Below are positions 26,318-35,651 of a DNA stretch of 35,651 bases, one piece after another; position 1 is the first letter of the stretch; every line of letters starts with the position of its first letter. The position numbers and the translations under genes are program-made. The notes beneath the pieces are model-generated. The model did not search any database. It was given only the letters and a program-made list of their open reading frames with translations, and was not told the DNA's origin. The DNA is from Candidatus Hydrogenedentota bacterium. GTDB taxonomy: Bacteria; Hydrogenedentota; Hydrogenedentia; Hydrogenedentales; SLHB01. The stretch lies in NCBI GenBank assembly GCA_003557825.1, contig PWNM01000038.1:1-35651 (forward strand). The letters run 5' to 3'.

Positions 26318-28672
26318 ATGAAACAAAAGAAAAAAGCGAAACGCGGAGCAGCCAATACAGCCCCCGGCAAAAATAACCTCGTCATCTGGCACGACAACCC
26401 CGCCTCGGAATGGAACGAAGCCACCCCGGTCGGCAACAGCCGCCTCGGAGCCATGATCCACGGGAATGTCATCAGCGAGCGGATTCAACTCAACGAGAAC
26501 TCGCTCTGGTCCGGTGCGCCACAAGACGCCGACAACCCCGAGGCGCTCGGAAAACTCACGGAAATCCGTACCATGCTTTTCAACGGAAAATACCGCGAGG
26601 CAATGCAACTGGCCGAGACATACATGGTTTGTCGCGGCATCGGCTCGAACCGCGGACGCGGCGCGAAGGTGGCATTCGGCAGTTACGAAACACTCGGCGA
26701 TCTCAACCTCGTCTTCAGCCATCCGCATGACGCCGAAGTCATCGGCTACCGCCGCTCGCTCGAGCTGGACTCCGCCATCTCCACCGTCACCTATTCGATC
26801 AATGGCGTGAATTTCCGCAGGGAAACATTCGCCAGCGCGCCGGACAACGCCATCGTCATCCGCATCACCGCAGACGAACCCGAAGCACTTGATTTCCACG
26901 TTTCATTGAACCGCTGCGAAGCCTTCACAACCCTGCACGACGGCGATTCCCGCCTCCTCATGCATGGCCAACTCTGGAATGGCGAAGGCCCGCACGGCAT
27001 GAAATACGCCGCCCGCCTTGCCGTCAAAACCGGACAGGGAAACATCTCCCGCGAAGGTGAGGGGCTCCGCGTTTCCGGTGCCTCCGACGTCACATTACTC
27101 GTTACCGCCGCAACAGACTACCGCATGTCCCTGCCGGACTGGCGGGACGGCGACCCCATGGCAATCTCGCTCGAACACCTCGATGCCGCCGCCGCCAAGT
27201 GCCCGGACGCCATGCGCGAAGATCACATCGTGGACTACCGTTCCCTGTTCCGCCGCGTTTCGATTGACCTCGGAGAGAACCCGGATGTCGCCGACATGCC
27301 CACAGACAAAAGGATCATCGCAATGCGCGGGGGCGATACCGACCCAGGCTTGATCACGATGTTTTTCCAGTTTGGCCGCTACCTCCTTATCAGTTCCTCC
27401 CGCCCCGGCACTATGCCAGCCAACCTCCAGGGAATTTGGGCGGATACCGTCTCGCCGCCATGGAGCGCCGATTACCATGCCAACATCAACATCCAGATGA
27501 ATTACTGGCATGCCGAGATGGCCAACCTCCCGGAATGCGTCGAGCCGCTCACCCGATACATTGAATTCCTCTCCGGTCCGGGTGCGCGCACCGCGCACAT
27601 CCACTACGGCGCGCGGGGATGGACTGCCCACACGATCACCAACCCGTGGGGCTTCACATCGCCGGGCGAGCGTCCCAGCTGGGGCCTTTCGCCGTCCGCC
27701 GGCGCATGGCTCGCTCAGCACCTATGGGAACATTACGCGTTCTCGATGGATGAGGACTACCTCCTGCGCGTCCTCCCGGTGCTGCGGGCGTCCGCCGAGT
27801 TCGGCCTCGACTGGCTCGTCCAACACCCGGTCACCGGAAAACTCGTCGCCGGCCCGGCCACATCCCCCGAAAACACATTCATCACGGCGACCGGCGAGAA
27901 ATGCAGCCTCTGCATGGGCCCCGCCATGGAGCAGCAGATCGTCTGGGACAGCTTTGCCAACTACCTCGAGGCAACCCGCATCCTCGGCCTCAATGAACCA
28001 ACGGCCGAAGAAGTCAAGAACGCCATGCCCCGAATGCTCGGTCCGCAAATCGGCTCGGACGGGCGACTCATGGAATGGAGCGAGGAATTCAAGGAAGCCG
28101 AACCGGGCCACCGCCACATCTCTCACCTCTTCGCCCTCCACCCGGGTCGCCAGATGAGCCGCAGCGAAACACCGGACCTCGCCGAGGCCGCACGCCAGTC
28201 GATCCTCGGACGCCTCGCACACGGCGGAGGCCACACCGAATGGAGCCGCGCGTGGATCGTCTGCTTCTGGGCACGCTTGGGCGACGGCGCGAAAGCCGGC
28301 GAAAACATGGACGCGTTGATCACCCGATCTACCCTCCGGAATTTGTTCACCACTCATCCGCCATTCCAGATCGACGGCAATTTCGGCGGCGTCGCCGGAG
28401 TGTGTGAAATGCTCCTCCAAAGCCATGCCAACGAAATCGATCTCCTCCCCGCACTCTCACCCTCATGGACCAAAGGCTCCGTCACCGGCCTCCGCGCCCG
28501 CGGCGGTTACGAAGTCGATATCGAATGGGCCGACAACTCACTCGTCTCGGCAACCATCCGCAACCTCGGCGGCAAACCCGGGACCCTCGTGCGATATGGT
28601 GAAAAGACCAAAAATATCCACGTCCCGGATGGCGGCTCCGTGACCTTGGATGAAACTCTCGAAATAGAGTGA
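26318..28672 (+). CDS. GH95-family alpha-L-fucosidase (no obvious signal peptide)
   Basis: DNPASEWNEATPVGNSRLGAMIHGNVISERIQLNENSLWSGAPQDADNPEAL and PANLQGIWADTVSPPWSADYHANINIQMNYWHAEMANLPE are GH95 motifs. Confidence 0.93.
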   Translation: MKQKKKAKRGAANTAPGKNNLVIWHDNPASEWNEATPVGNSRLGAMIHGNVISERIQLNENSLWSGAPQDADNPEALGKLTEIRTMLFNGKYREAMQLAETYMVCRGIGSNRGRGAKVAFGSYETLGDLNLVFSHPHDAEVIGYRRSLELDSAISTVTYSINGVNFRRETFASAPDNAIVIRITADEPEALDFHVSLNRCEAFTTLHDGDSRLLMHGQLWNGEGPHGMKYAARLAVKTGQGNISREGEGLRVSGASDVTLLVTAATDYRMSLPDWRDGDPMAISLEHLDAAAAKCPDAMREDHIVDYRSLFRRVSIDLGENPDVADMPTDKRIIAMRGGDTDPGLITMFFQFGRYLLISSSRPGTMPANLQGIWADTVSPPWSADYHANINIQMNYWHAEMANLPECVEPLTRYIEFLSGPGARTAHIHYGARGWTAHTITNPWGFTSPGERPSWGLSPSAGAWLAQHLWEHYAFSMDEDYLLRVLPVLRASAEFGLDWLVQHPVTGKLVAGPATSPENTFITATGEKCSLCMGPAMEQQIVWDSFANYLEATRILGLNEPTAEEVKNAMPRMLGPQIGSDGRLMEWSEEFKEAEPGHRHISHLFALHPGRQMSRSETPDLAEAARQSILGRLAHGGGHTEWSRAWIVCFWARLGDGAKAGENMDALITRSTLRNLFTTHPPFQIDGNFGGVAGVCEMLLQSHANEIDLLPALSPSWTKGSVTGLRARGGYEVDIEWADNSLVSATIRNLGGKPGTLVRYGEKTKNIHVPDGGSVTLDETLEIE

Positions 28673-29021
28673 CCAACTCCGGGCCGCCCAAACGGGAAAC
28701 CATATCCGTACAAGCGAATAGGAGCAAACCGCCAACACCTGAACAGTCGCGATAAAGAAGAAGAAAGAAAAATCAGGGAAGAGAATGCCATTTCTCCCTT
28801 GACATGTGGCGGAAATTTTTCGCATTTTGGCGCGGAACTGCATCCTCCCCATGACCGATGCCCGAATGACTGTTTGTAAACTGCTCTCGTTCATCGCGCA
28901 TCCGATCGCGGCTGTTGGCGTCGGTCCGCATGTTTACGCCGGAACGGGTGCCTATTACACCTCGGTGCGCCTTGTCTCCCGGCGGACGGTCCGCAACGAG
29001 ACGGGGAACGACGAAGGCTTG

Positions 29022-29054
29022 AAAAAGCGCCCGCCGGATACATCCGGCGGGCGC
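29022..29054 (-). terminator. Rho-independent terminator downstream of the PEP-CTERM gene
   Basis: Perfect 13-bp stem gcgcccgccggat-ac-atccggcgggcgc with an A5 run (minus-strand U-tract). Confidence 0.85.
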
Positions 29055-29101
29055 AGATGTGTCAGGAAGCAATCTCTCCCCGACACCCACTCAATACCCA
29101 A

Positions 29102-29812
29102 CTATCCATTTTTCGAGCGACGACGCAGCCACGCCATCCCGAGGAAGAAAGCCCCGAAAAGGGCGGCGTAGGCGGAGGGCTCGGGAATGACGGTGACTCC
29201 CGTTGAGGCCACGGCTACATTGGCAGCCCCCGACCATCCGGCGACAAATTCAAAGCGATCAGGCGACAACCCGGCGTTCCGATAGCCCACGGTGGTGATC
29301 AAATCGTTATTCACGTAGATGTCGACAAACTCGCCGTCCCATTCCAGATCGATGTTGAGGAATTGCCCATCCTGTTCAATATTGAAGTTGGGGACCATAA
29401 ACACCAAAGCATTATCATCGTTCACACGAAGGGTCGTATTGTTATTCTGCAGCTCAAGGCGAACAACCTCATCGGGACCACCAAAACCGCCTCCCATAAG
29501 CACAAATCGGCCATGGGTTGCCGGCCTCGGATAAGCGGCGGCGAAAGTGAGAGTTGCTGAGCCCACACTGGCAGGTGTAAAGCTGGGCGAACGCAGGTTA
29601 TGGAATCCGCCTGCGAGATTCTCCAACTTCATACCGTCAGCAGAGAAGGAGAGGCTGTTAGCCGTCACGGCATCATCCGTAAGCGACCAGCCTTCAGCCT
29701 CTAGTTCAGCCCAAGTTGTGTCGGCGGTGAAGATTTGGGTAAAGACGCTCGCCGACAGGGCGAACGGGCATAGGGAGAGGAATGCATAACTGAATATTCT
29801 TTTCATGTTCAT
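29102..29812 (-). CDS. PEP-CTERM sorting-domain-containing secreted protein
   Basis: C-terminus VIPEPSAYAALFGAFFLGMAWLRRRSKNG; body homologous to domain 1 of the GH10 protein. Confidence 0.92.
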   Translation of the reverse strand: MNMKRIFSYAFLSLCPFALSASVFTQIFTADTTWAELEAEGWSLTDDAVTANSLSFSADGMKLENLAGGFHNLRSPSFTPASVGSATLTFAAAYPRPATHGRFVLMGGGFGGPDEVVRLELQNNNTTLRVNDDNALVFMVPNFNIEQDGQFLNIDLEWDGEFVDIYVNNDLITTVGYRNAGLSPDRFEFVAGWSGAANVAVASTGVTVIPEPSAYAALFGAFFLGMAWLRRRSKNG

Positions 29813-29854
29813 TTTTGGTTCTTTGGTTGTTGTGTTTCTTCATTACGGCGAATC

Positions 29855-30889
29855 TCAGGCCATCACGGCCCAGTCCGCGGTAGATTCGGTAACGGTTGGA
29901 TAACCATCGCGTTCATAGCGCCCGGCGGCATCGATAAGCGGCTCCGCCAGTTTTTCGAGGTCCCTTCCCACGCAACCCGCGATGTGAGGGACGAGGATGA
30001 CATTAGGCAGATCTCGGAGCGGGTGATCCATGGGGATGGAAATGGGCGTGGTCACGTCGAGAATTGCCGTGAGGTCGGGTCGGCCGGAGAAGATTTCAAA
30101 TAGGACATCATGATCCACCTGCCTCCCGCGCCCGGTGTTGATGAAGGTGGCATTGGGGGGCATCGCTTTGAACTGCTTGGCGCCGAAATATCCGTCCAGA
30201 TCGTCAAGGTCGGGCAGGTGGTTGGAGACCACGCGGGCTTCGCCCATCGCCGTGGCGAGGTCCACCGCGGAAACCCGGCATGCACGCAATTGCCGGGGTT
30301 CCGCGTAAGGATCCACAACCATTACTTCGATTCCGCGGTCGACAAGACGCCTGGCCAGGAGAGTGCCAATCGCACCAAATCCTATAAGGGCAACGGGCCC
30401 GTGGTCCACACCGCTGAAATTCTTATCGGTGAGGAGATGCTTCTTGGCGAACCTATCTTCGGCGTAAGCGCGCAGGGCCTGAAAATGCCCCTTGAGGGCA
30501 AGGTAGATCAAAGCATCGCAGTAGTCGGCCACCAGCCTGGAGTTGATGTCTTTGGCCGACGTCACCCCGATTCCGGCTTCGAGGAGGCGGGGAGCGAATG
30601 CCTTCACCGAACCTCCGGCATAGAACACATGGCGCAAACCGCAAAAGTGGCCCAGCTCTTCGCCCGACAACGGGGGAAATCCCCAGTTGCCGAAAACCAC
30701 CTCCCATTCGGCGACTCTTCCAGCGTGCCGTCGCAGCTCGTCAATGCAGACAGGCTCCGCGTCCAGTTCGTAAAGCGCTCCGATACGCGCGATTACCTCC
30801 GGCGTGTAAATCGCGCGGAAACTATCCCGATACATATCCGCTCCCGAGCCGATAAGGAAACCGGCTTTCCGTTTGCTCACCCTATCCAC
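29855..30889 (-). CDS. D-isomer-specific 2-hydroxyacid dehydrogenase family
   Basis: GPVALIGFGAIGTLLARRLVDRGIEVMVVDPYAEP and ATFINTGRGRQVDHDVL...LDVTTP...HPLRDLPNVILVPHIAG. Confidence 0.9.
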   Translation of the reverse strand: MDRVSKRKAGFLIGSGADMYRDSFRAIYTPEVIARIGALYELDAEPVCIDELRRHAGRVAEWEVVFGNWGFPPLSGEELGHFCGLRHVFYAGGSVKAFAPRLLEAGIGVTSAKDINSRLVADYCDALIYLALKGHFQALRAYAEDRFAKKHLLTDKNFSGVDHGPVALIGFGAIGTLLARRLVDRGIEVMVVDPYAEPRQLRACRVSAVDLATAMGEARVVSNHLPDLDDLDGYFGAKQFKAMPPNATFINTGRGRQVDHDVLFEIFSGRPDLTAILDVTTPISIPMDHPLRDLPNVILVPHIAGCVGRDLEKLAEPLIDAAGRYERDGYPTVTESTADWAVMA

Positions 30890-30916
30890 GCTTCTCCTTG
30901 GTCAGAGGGTCGGTGA

Positions 30917-32050
30917 TCACCGGAAAACATAAGACCAGGATCCGGTTTCGGTGACAGACTCCTGCGGCAAATGCATCCACTTGTTCAGCGTGTAACTGTA
31001 TACATCGGGCGCATGGCCGACATACAGCCAGCCGAGTGGGATTCCTGTGTCGAGAAACTCCGCACCGTTCGTTGCCGGATATCCCTCCAGTTCTCCGGCC
31101 AGGAAGATCCATGCCCCCGCCTCACCGACATGATCTGCCGGAAGATGCAGCCAGCTTTCCAAATCGTAACTATAGACCCAAGGGGTGTTGCCGACGTGAA
31201 GCACGCCGAGGAAGTCTCCCGTGTCAACAGTCACTCCGTCGCTTTCGAGCGGAAAGCCGGCCCACGTCTGCGGAATCACCATCCCCTCGGTTGGATCGGA
31301 GAGATTCATACCCGTATAGTCGATGAATATGTTGTCAAAATAGATCGGCTCCGCGGAATTGAGCGCGTCGAGGCCGCCGGGATGGATGATGAGCATGAAG
31401 GTCAGGAGGTCATCGAACTCCTGCACCCGGTAGATGTAGTCCTGGAAGGCCAAGGTCTGCTCCTCGAACTCGCCCCCCTTCACGTAAAGGCTGTAGCTGA
31501 GGTTGAAATGATCGATGACCCACCAATACTGGTACCAAGTGCGGATAAGGCTTTCACCAAAGGCGGGGGCATAACCGTTGGTGTCGTAGGCATCCTGTCC
31601 GTGGCGACCCATGCGCGAGAGAGCGGCGAAGTTCGCCCATTGCGAGACCACGGTGGTATCCCCCTCCTGCCTGACAATCTGATCGGGCGCGACGCGCTTC
31701 ACGCCGAAAGCGTAATCGCCCATCACATCCTCGATGGCGACTTCCATATAGAGGGTTGTGAGGTCGGTGACGGGGGCCGGCAGAGGACGCCAGATATTTG
31801 TGTGGCTGTAGGGCACGTTCCCGGACGATGCCGCCAAGACGCCGCCTCCCCTCGAGTCGTACGGGCGGTCGACGATTTGGATGAAGCCGTTGCCCTCGGG
31901 AAGGATGTTGTGAATTTGCCAATCTTCGATTTCAGCCGGATCATTGAAGGTGTTGATCACTTCCCATGCCGAGAACAAGGGGGCCGCCGCAACCAGTGAA
32001 GCGGCAACTGTGAGCGGGATAATGAGTTTGGGTATATTTTGTGTTATCAT
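30917..32050 (-). CDS. Secreted protein of unknown function with two C-terminal W/Y-rich repeats
   Basis: Signal peptide MITQNIPKLIIPLTVAASLVAAAPLFSA; repeats FLGVLHVGNTPWVYSYDLESWLHLPADHVGEAGAW and PLGWLYVGHAPDVYSYTLNKWMHLPQESVTETGSW. Confidence 0.7.
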   Translation of the reverse strand: MITQNIPKLIIPLTVAASLVAAAPLFSAWEVINTFNDPAEIEDWQIHNILPEGNGFIQIVDRPYDSRGGGVLAASSGNVPYSHTNIWRPLPAPVTDLTTLYMEVAIEDVMGDYAFGVKRVAPDQIVRQEGDTTVVSQWANFAALSRMGRHGQDAYDTNGYAPAFGESLIRTWYQYWWVIDHFNLSYSLYVKGGEFEEQTLAFQDYIYRVQEFDDLLTFMLIIHPGGLDALNSAEPIYFDNIFIDYTGMNLSDPTEGMVIPQTWAGFPLESDGVTVDTGDFLGVLHVGNTPWVYSYDLESWLHLPADHVGEAGAWIFLAGELEGYPATNGAEFLDTGIPLGWLYVGHAPDVYSYTLNKWMHLPQESVTETGSWSYVFR

Positions 32051-32096
32051 TGCTATAGTACGGGTGGTTGTTGTATGACCGGATAACTCCGGGAAA

Positions 32097-35000
32097 TCAG
32101 AAAGAGAGGCCGACACTGAAACGGATATTGAGGGGCGAGTAGCTCACCTGGGACCGCCGCTTGATCTCCTCGCCGTTCGCACCGGTGTAGGTCACGACGC
32201 GCTCGGCATGGCGTTGATCGGTGAGGTTGTTGATGTTGAGACGGAAGTCCCAGCGAAAGCGGTCGGTATCAAGGCGGTACATGAAAGCAAGGTCCGTGCG
32301 GAGCCGGTCAGGCGTGCGCGGCGTCGGGTATGGATTGATCTCGAGCGAACGCCCGCCGAGGGGGACCGAAGTCTGCGCGGATCCGGTGTAGATGAAGCCG
32401 AGTGCCACCCCGAGATTCTCGAGGGGGCCTTCACGGAAGGTGTACCTGCTCCAGAAAGACGCGTTGTGCTGGGGCGCGAAGTAGAGACTGACACCGGTGA
32501 GACCACTGTTCAGGGTCGTTGGATCCGTCGGATCGTCAAAGTTTTCGCGGCCGAGAAAATACACCCAAATATCGTATTCGGTGCCGAGATTCTCACCGGT
32601 CGTCGGGTGCAGAACCGGGACGAAGCGGAAGGGTGAGGTGGTCTTTCGCTCCACATACGAGTAGTTGACGATAAGCTGGAGACTTTGTCTTGGCGTGAGA
32701 ACGACATTGAAGTCCACCCCCTTCGATTCATCGGCAAAGGTGACAAAGTTTCCGGAGTGGATGGTGTTCCCCGCGTTATTCGCACCGTCAAAATCGGTCC
32801 GGTTCCAATTGATCGGTTTATCGGGGATCTGCCCGACGTTAAAGTTTTCGGGCCACGGGAACGGATCGTTGAATGCTTCTTCCATCACGGAGCGCAGGCC
32901 GGTACTGTCCAGGAGTTCGTAATTCACGAGAACATAAGTCTCACCGGTCGAGGCATTCCTTTCATAGTCGAGTATCCCGGGGTGCGTCTCGACCGTTATG
33001 GGGAGGTTGTCCGGACCACGTATAATCCGGCCATCTTCATCCCGCAGAAAGCCGGACTCCAGGACAATCGCATTGCCGAAGTCGTCTGCTCTTGCATTGC
33101 CCGCGTCATCGAGGAAATAGCGTTCGTGTACCCAGTAGGCGCGCCGATGGTCGGGATCGAAAGCCCGCTCCGGGCGGTTGCGCATGGTTGGTTCAATGAG
33201 AAACTCCGGCCCGTTGAGCCAAGCCCGCGGGGCAGGTGCATAGAGATAATCCCATGTTACGTTATCCCGCTCGATTTTCCAGAGGGCGATGGAGCCGGAG
33301 ATCATCCGCTCCATCAACTCGAACTTCAGACCCACTTCCTGGCTCCGCGTGCTCTCCGCCGGGATGGGGTTGTACAGACCATCCCGCTGGCCCGTATTCG
33401 GAGACACCCCTTCGCCCCGCTGGTAGTAGGCCGAAAGAAATTCGTTGAGGCGGTAATTAACACCGAAGGAGAAACTCGTCTCCTTCTCGGGAGGATCGAA
33501 TTGGTGAAACTGCGACCGCATCTCATCAAAGCCGAGGAGCTGGTTGGGGTTGCCAAAAGCATCAAAGGCCGGGTTGCGCAGGTCTACGCCGATTCCGAAG
33601 TCCTCCGCCGGAATGGCCCAGGACACGCGACGGTAGACCGCCGAAGAGACGTTGTAGCGGTCGTGCCGAGCCCCCGCGATGAGGTTCAGCCGGTCGCGGA
33701 AAAAGCTTCCGAAGTAATTCAGGTAATGACCGGTATACCACACTTTGATGCGGTTGAAATCCATCCCCGGTTCCGGGTAGGGTTCACCCCCGTAACGGAA
33801 GGGCGTCATGTCCGTGACCGCCCGGAACTGCAGGGGCTGCTCGCTCAAATCGGGTCGCCTCCAGTCAATCCGCGCGAAGCTCGGCGTGCCGCTCGCGTAG
33901 TCGACGGTGTCCTGGATGTCGTTGCGGCCCAGAAGGAAGGAGTGGCGTGCCTCGCTGTTGAAGAAAAAGGGTGTTTCCACGACATAGGAAAGCTCGGTCC
34001 GGACCTGGAGGTTTTTTCCCGTGGTCGGCCGTTTTTCCCAGAAGTAGTAGAGTAGCCGGAGATCATCGGCGGGGTCGAACTGCGTGTCGGCGTCCGCCCG
34101 GAAATTGGCGATCGGATACGGGGGCTCGCCCGGTTCCGGTTGCGGAAAGACATCCACCAGGGTCGGATCAATTCTCCCGTCGCGCACGCCTTCGCGGATC
34201 AAAATGGCCGCGTTGCGGTTAGTCACGGTGCCTCCCCGCAATATGCGTTCTTCAATGTTCTGTTTGCCGAAAAGAACGCCCGTTTTCAGAATCAGGTTGT
34301 GGTCGCTGAAGGGTTTGAGTTCGGAGTCGATGAGCTGGCTCCACTCGTCCTTGTGATAATACGTGTCGGGCCCCGTAAGGCGGAAGGAGCGAGGCAGGTT
34401 GCCGTAGTGGGGATCCCTGACCCAATCCACGTATTCACCGAAGTCGTTGCGGAATGCCGTGTTTGTCGTGTCCGCCTCGTTGAAGGAGTCGCGAAAACCG
34501 TAGGAGCCGGTGCCGTGATTGCGTTCCCACGCCGCCTGGGTCTCCGTGAATATCCTCAACATCCGCCCAAACTGCTTCTCAAACTGCAGGCCCACATACT
34601 GGCGTTCCGAACTCTGGAAATCCATCCAACTGTCCGAACTCTGCGCCGAGGCAAAAACCCGGTAGTTCAGACCCGGTGCCATCGTCGGGCCCGTCACATC
34701 CAACTCGCCGCGGACAAAATTCCGCGAACCCGCCATGACCCGCATATTGGCCCGGAACTCATCCAGCGGGCGTTTCGGGATGATGTTCGCAATGCCGGAC
34801 AAGACGCTCAGACCATACAGGAGCGACTGCGGCCCGCGCACGACTTCGATTCGCTGTGTGTTCACCGTGTCCGTGATGCCGCCGAGGTTTACGCCGGCAC
34901 TCGGGATGAACCCACCGATGCGGAAACCATCCCGTAACTGGAAGGGCGTGTTGAAGCCGCGGATTACAATCGCATTGTTGTTGCCGCCCACACCGGCCTG

Positions 35001-35465
35001 GGCGGAAGGCGAGCGATCACGCGAACCCACCGTGTTCACCCCAAGTGCCGTGCTCACCTCGGACTGCGTCGTGAAGACGCCCGCGACGTAGTCAAGCGCC
35101 CCCTTGAAATCCAGCGCCCCCGTGTCTTCGAGAAACTCCGCCGTGAGCACGTCCACCGTCATCGGAACGTCTCGGATCGCGACCGACAAGCGCGTGCCCG
35201 AGACCGAATTCGCTGCGAGGTAACCCATGTCGCCTTCAACGGAGACGATAAACGGCGACAATTCATAAAAATCAATGTCCTCCTGCCCGACCGCCGGAAC
35301 GAACGCCAACACCAAACCAAGCATCGCCGGAGCGCACATACGGCCGCTCACTGGAAGCGCCGGAGCATCGCCCCCCGCCCGCTGCGGCAGACGCTTTAAA
35401 GAAATAGATTTCAAGAGAGTCATGGGGCTCATCAGTTCAACGTTGACGTTGCGAAAAATTACCAT
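32097..35465 (-). CDS. TonB-dependent receptor (Opitutae-type)
   Basis: YELSPFIVSVEGDMGYLAANSVSGTRL plug start; IVIRGFNTPFQLRDGFR; RIEVVRGPQSLLYG; C-terminal RFSVGLSF. Confidence 0.92.
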   Translation of the reverse strand: MVIFRNVNVELMSPMTLLKSISLKRLPQRAGGDAPALPVSGRMCAPAMLGLVLAFVPAVGQEDIDFYELSPFIVSVEGDMGYLAANSVSGTRLSVAIRDVPMTVDVLTAEFLEDTGALDFKGALDYVAGVFTTQSEVSTALGVNTVGSRDRSPSAQAGVGGNNNAIVIRGFNTPFQLRDGFRIGGFIPSAGVNLGGITDTVNTQRIEVVRGPQSLLYGLSVLSGIANIIPKRPLDEFRANMRVMAGSRNFVRGELDVTGPTMAPGLNYRVFASAQSSDSWMDFQSSERQYVGLQFEKQFGRMLRIFTETQAAWERNHGTGSYGFRDSFNEADTTNTAFRNDFGEYVDWVRDPHYGNLPRSFRLTGPDTYYHKDEWSQLIDSELKPFSDHNLILKTGVLFGKQNIEERILRGGTVTNRNAAILIREGVRDGRIDPTLVDVFPQPEPGEPPYPIANFRADADTQFDPADDLRLLYYFWEKRPTTGKNLQVRTELSYVVETPFFFNSEARHSFLLGRNDIQDTVDYASGTPSFARIDWRRPDLSEQPLQFRAVTDMTPFRYGGEPYPEPGMDFNRIKVWYTGHYLNYFGSFFRDRLNLIAGARHDRYNVSSAVYRRVSWAIPAEDFGIGVDLRNPAFDAFGNPNQLLGFDEMRSQFHQFDPPEKETSFSFGVNYRLNEFLSAYYQRGEGVSPNTGQRDGLYNPIPAESTRSQEVGLKFELMERMISGSIALWKIERDNVTWDYLYAPAPRAWLNGPEFLIEPTMRNRPERAFDPDHRRAYWVHERYFLDDAGNARADDFGNAIVLESGFLRDEDGRIIRGPDNLPITVETHPGILDYERNASTGETYVLVNYELLDSTGLRSVMEEAFNDPFPWPENFNVGQIPDKPINWNRTDFDGANNAGNTIHSGNFVTFADESKGVDFNVVLTPRQSLQLIVNYSYVERKTTSPFRFVPVLHPTTGENLGTEYDIWVYFLGRENFDDPTDPTTLNSGLTGVSLYFAPQHNASFWSRYTFREGPLENLGVALGFIYTGSAQTSVPLGGRSLEINPYPTPRTPDRLRTDLAFMYRLDTDRFRWDFRLNINNLTDQRHAERVVTYTGANGEEIKRRSQVSYSPLNIRFSVGLSF

Positions 35466-35632
35466 GCTCAGTCAAGAAAAAACGTCGCCCTCCGAAAAAA
35501 AATCGCGGGGGCTTCCTGCGGGCTCCCGCGCGCCCCGCCCGGACACACGGAGTCCCTCCCCGAAATCCGCTTATACACATTGCCCGTTCGAAAACGAGAA
35601 AGACTCGCAACGGATTGGTGTTGCGTCTCCTG

Positions 35633-35651
35633 GGAAGAGCCGATTTTAGAA
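35633..35651. repeat. Terminal direct repeat/overlap, copy 2
   Basis: Identical to positions 1-19. Confidence 0.95.

Noticed and set aside
29855-29917. Similarity between PEP-CTERM upstream regions read as a shared promoter
   Set aside because: At 29855 the shared block is the coding 3' end of the dehydrogenase, so a copied gene tail explains it better than a promoter.
32685-34055. Long + strand ORF (456 aa)
   Set aside because: Antisense to the TonB-dependent receptor; compositional shadow ORF.
35585-35605. Possible LacI-type operator (cgttcgaaaacgag) upstream of the TonB receptor
   Set aside because: Only the central ttcgaa is symmetric; too weak to claim without comparative data.
1-35651. 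CRISPR array, tRNA or rRNA genes
   Set aside because: No regularly spaced short repeats, cloverleaf-like segments or rRNA-like stretches were noticed on reading. A tool-based scan would be needed to exclude short RNAs fully.
1-35651. Plasmid or phage identity suggested by terminal overlap
   Set aside because: No replication, partition, conjugation, integrase or structural phage genes seen; content is chromosomal-type sugar metabolism.

Overview
The window looks like a polysaccharide-degradation island of a Verrucomicrobia/Opitutae-like bacterium. This placement is an inference from the PEP-CTERM substrates, the autotransporter-associated beta-strand repeat, the TSP3-like C-terminal modules and the Opitutae-style TonB receptor. 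Left part: a decayed lacI fragment, a low-GC GH29 alpha-L-fucosidase that looks horizontally acquired, a relic of an OppC/DppC permease, then a minus-strand cluster of GH94 phosphorylase, heparinase II/III-type lyase, GH105 and a second paralogous lyase. Middle: a PEP-CTERM protein, a GH10 xylanase fusion protein and a URO-D-like protein. Right-centre: an IclR regulator diverges from a tightly coupled operon of RraA, UxaA-SAF, UxaA, SDR, fuconolactonase-like, DHDPS/KDG-type aldolase and a tandem bacterial-microcompartment (BMC) shell protein, followed by a GH95 alpha-L-fucosidase. Right end: another PEP-CTERM protein, a 2-hydroxyacid dehydrogenase, a secreted protein with C-terminal repeats and a TonB-dependent receptor. 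The strongest novelty candidate is the operon at about 20.3-25.8 kb. It resembles the Campylobacter jejuni non-phosphorylative L-fucose operon, but it ends in a two-domain BMC shell protein, and its aldolase carries a C-terminal amphipathic helix resembling a BMC encapsulation peptide. This suggests a microcompartment for lactaldehyde-releasing sugar-acid cleavage. Also notable are a GH10 enzyme that appears to contain a fossilised internal PEP-CTERM motif (PEP changed to PGP), several relic genes including a group II intron maturase tail, and a 19-bp identity between the two ends of the window.
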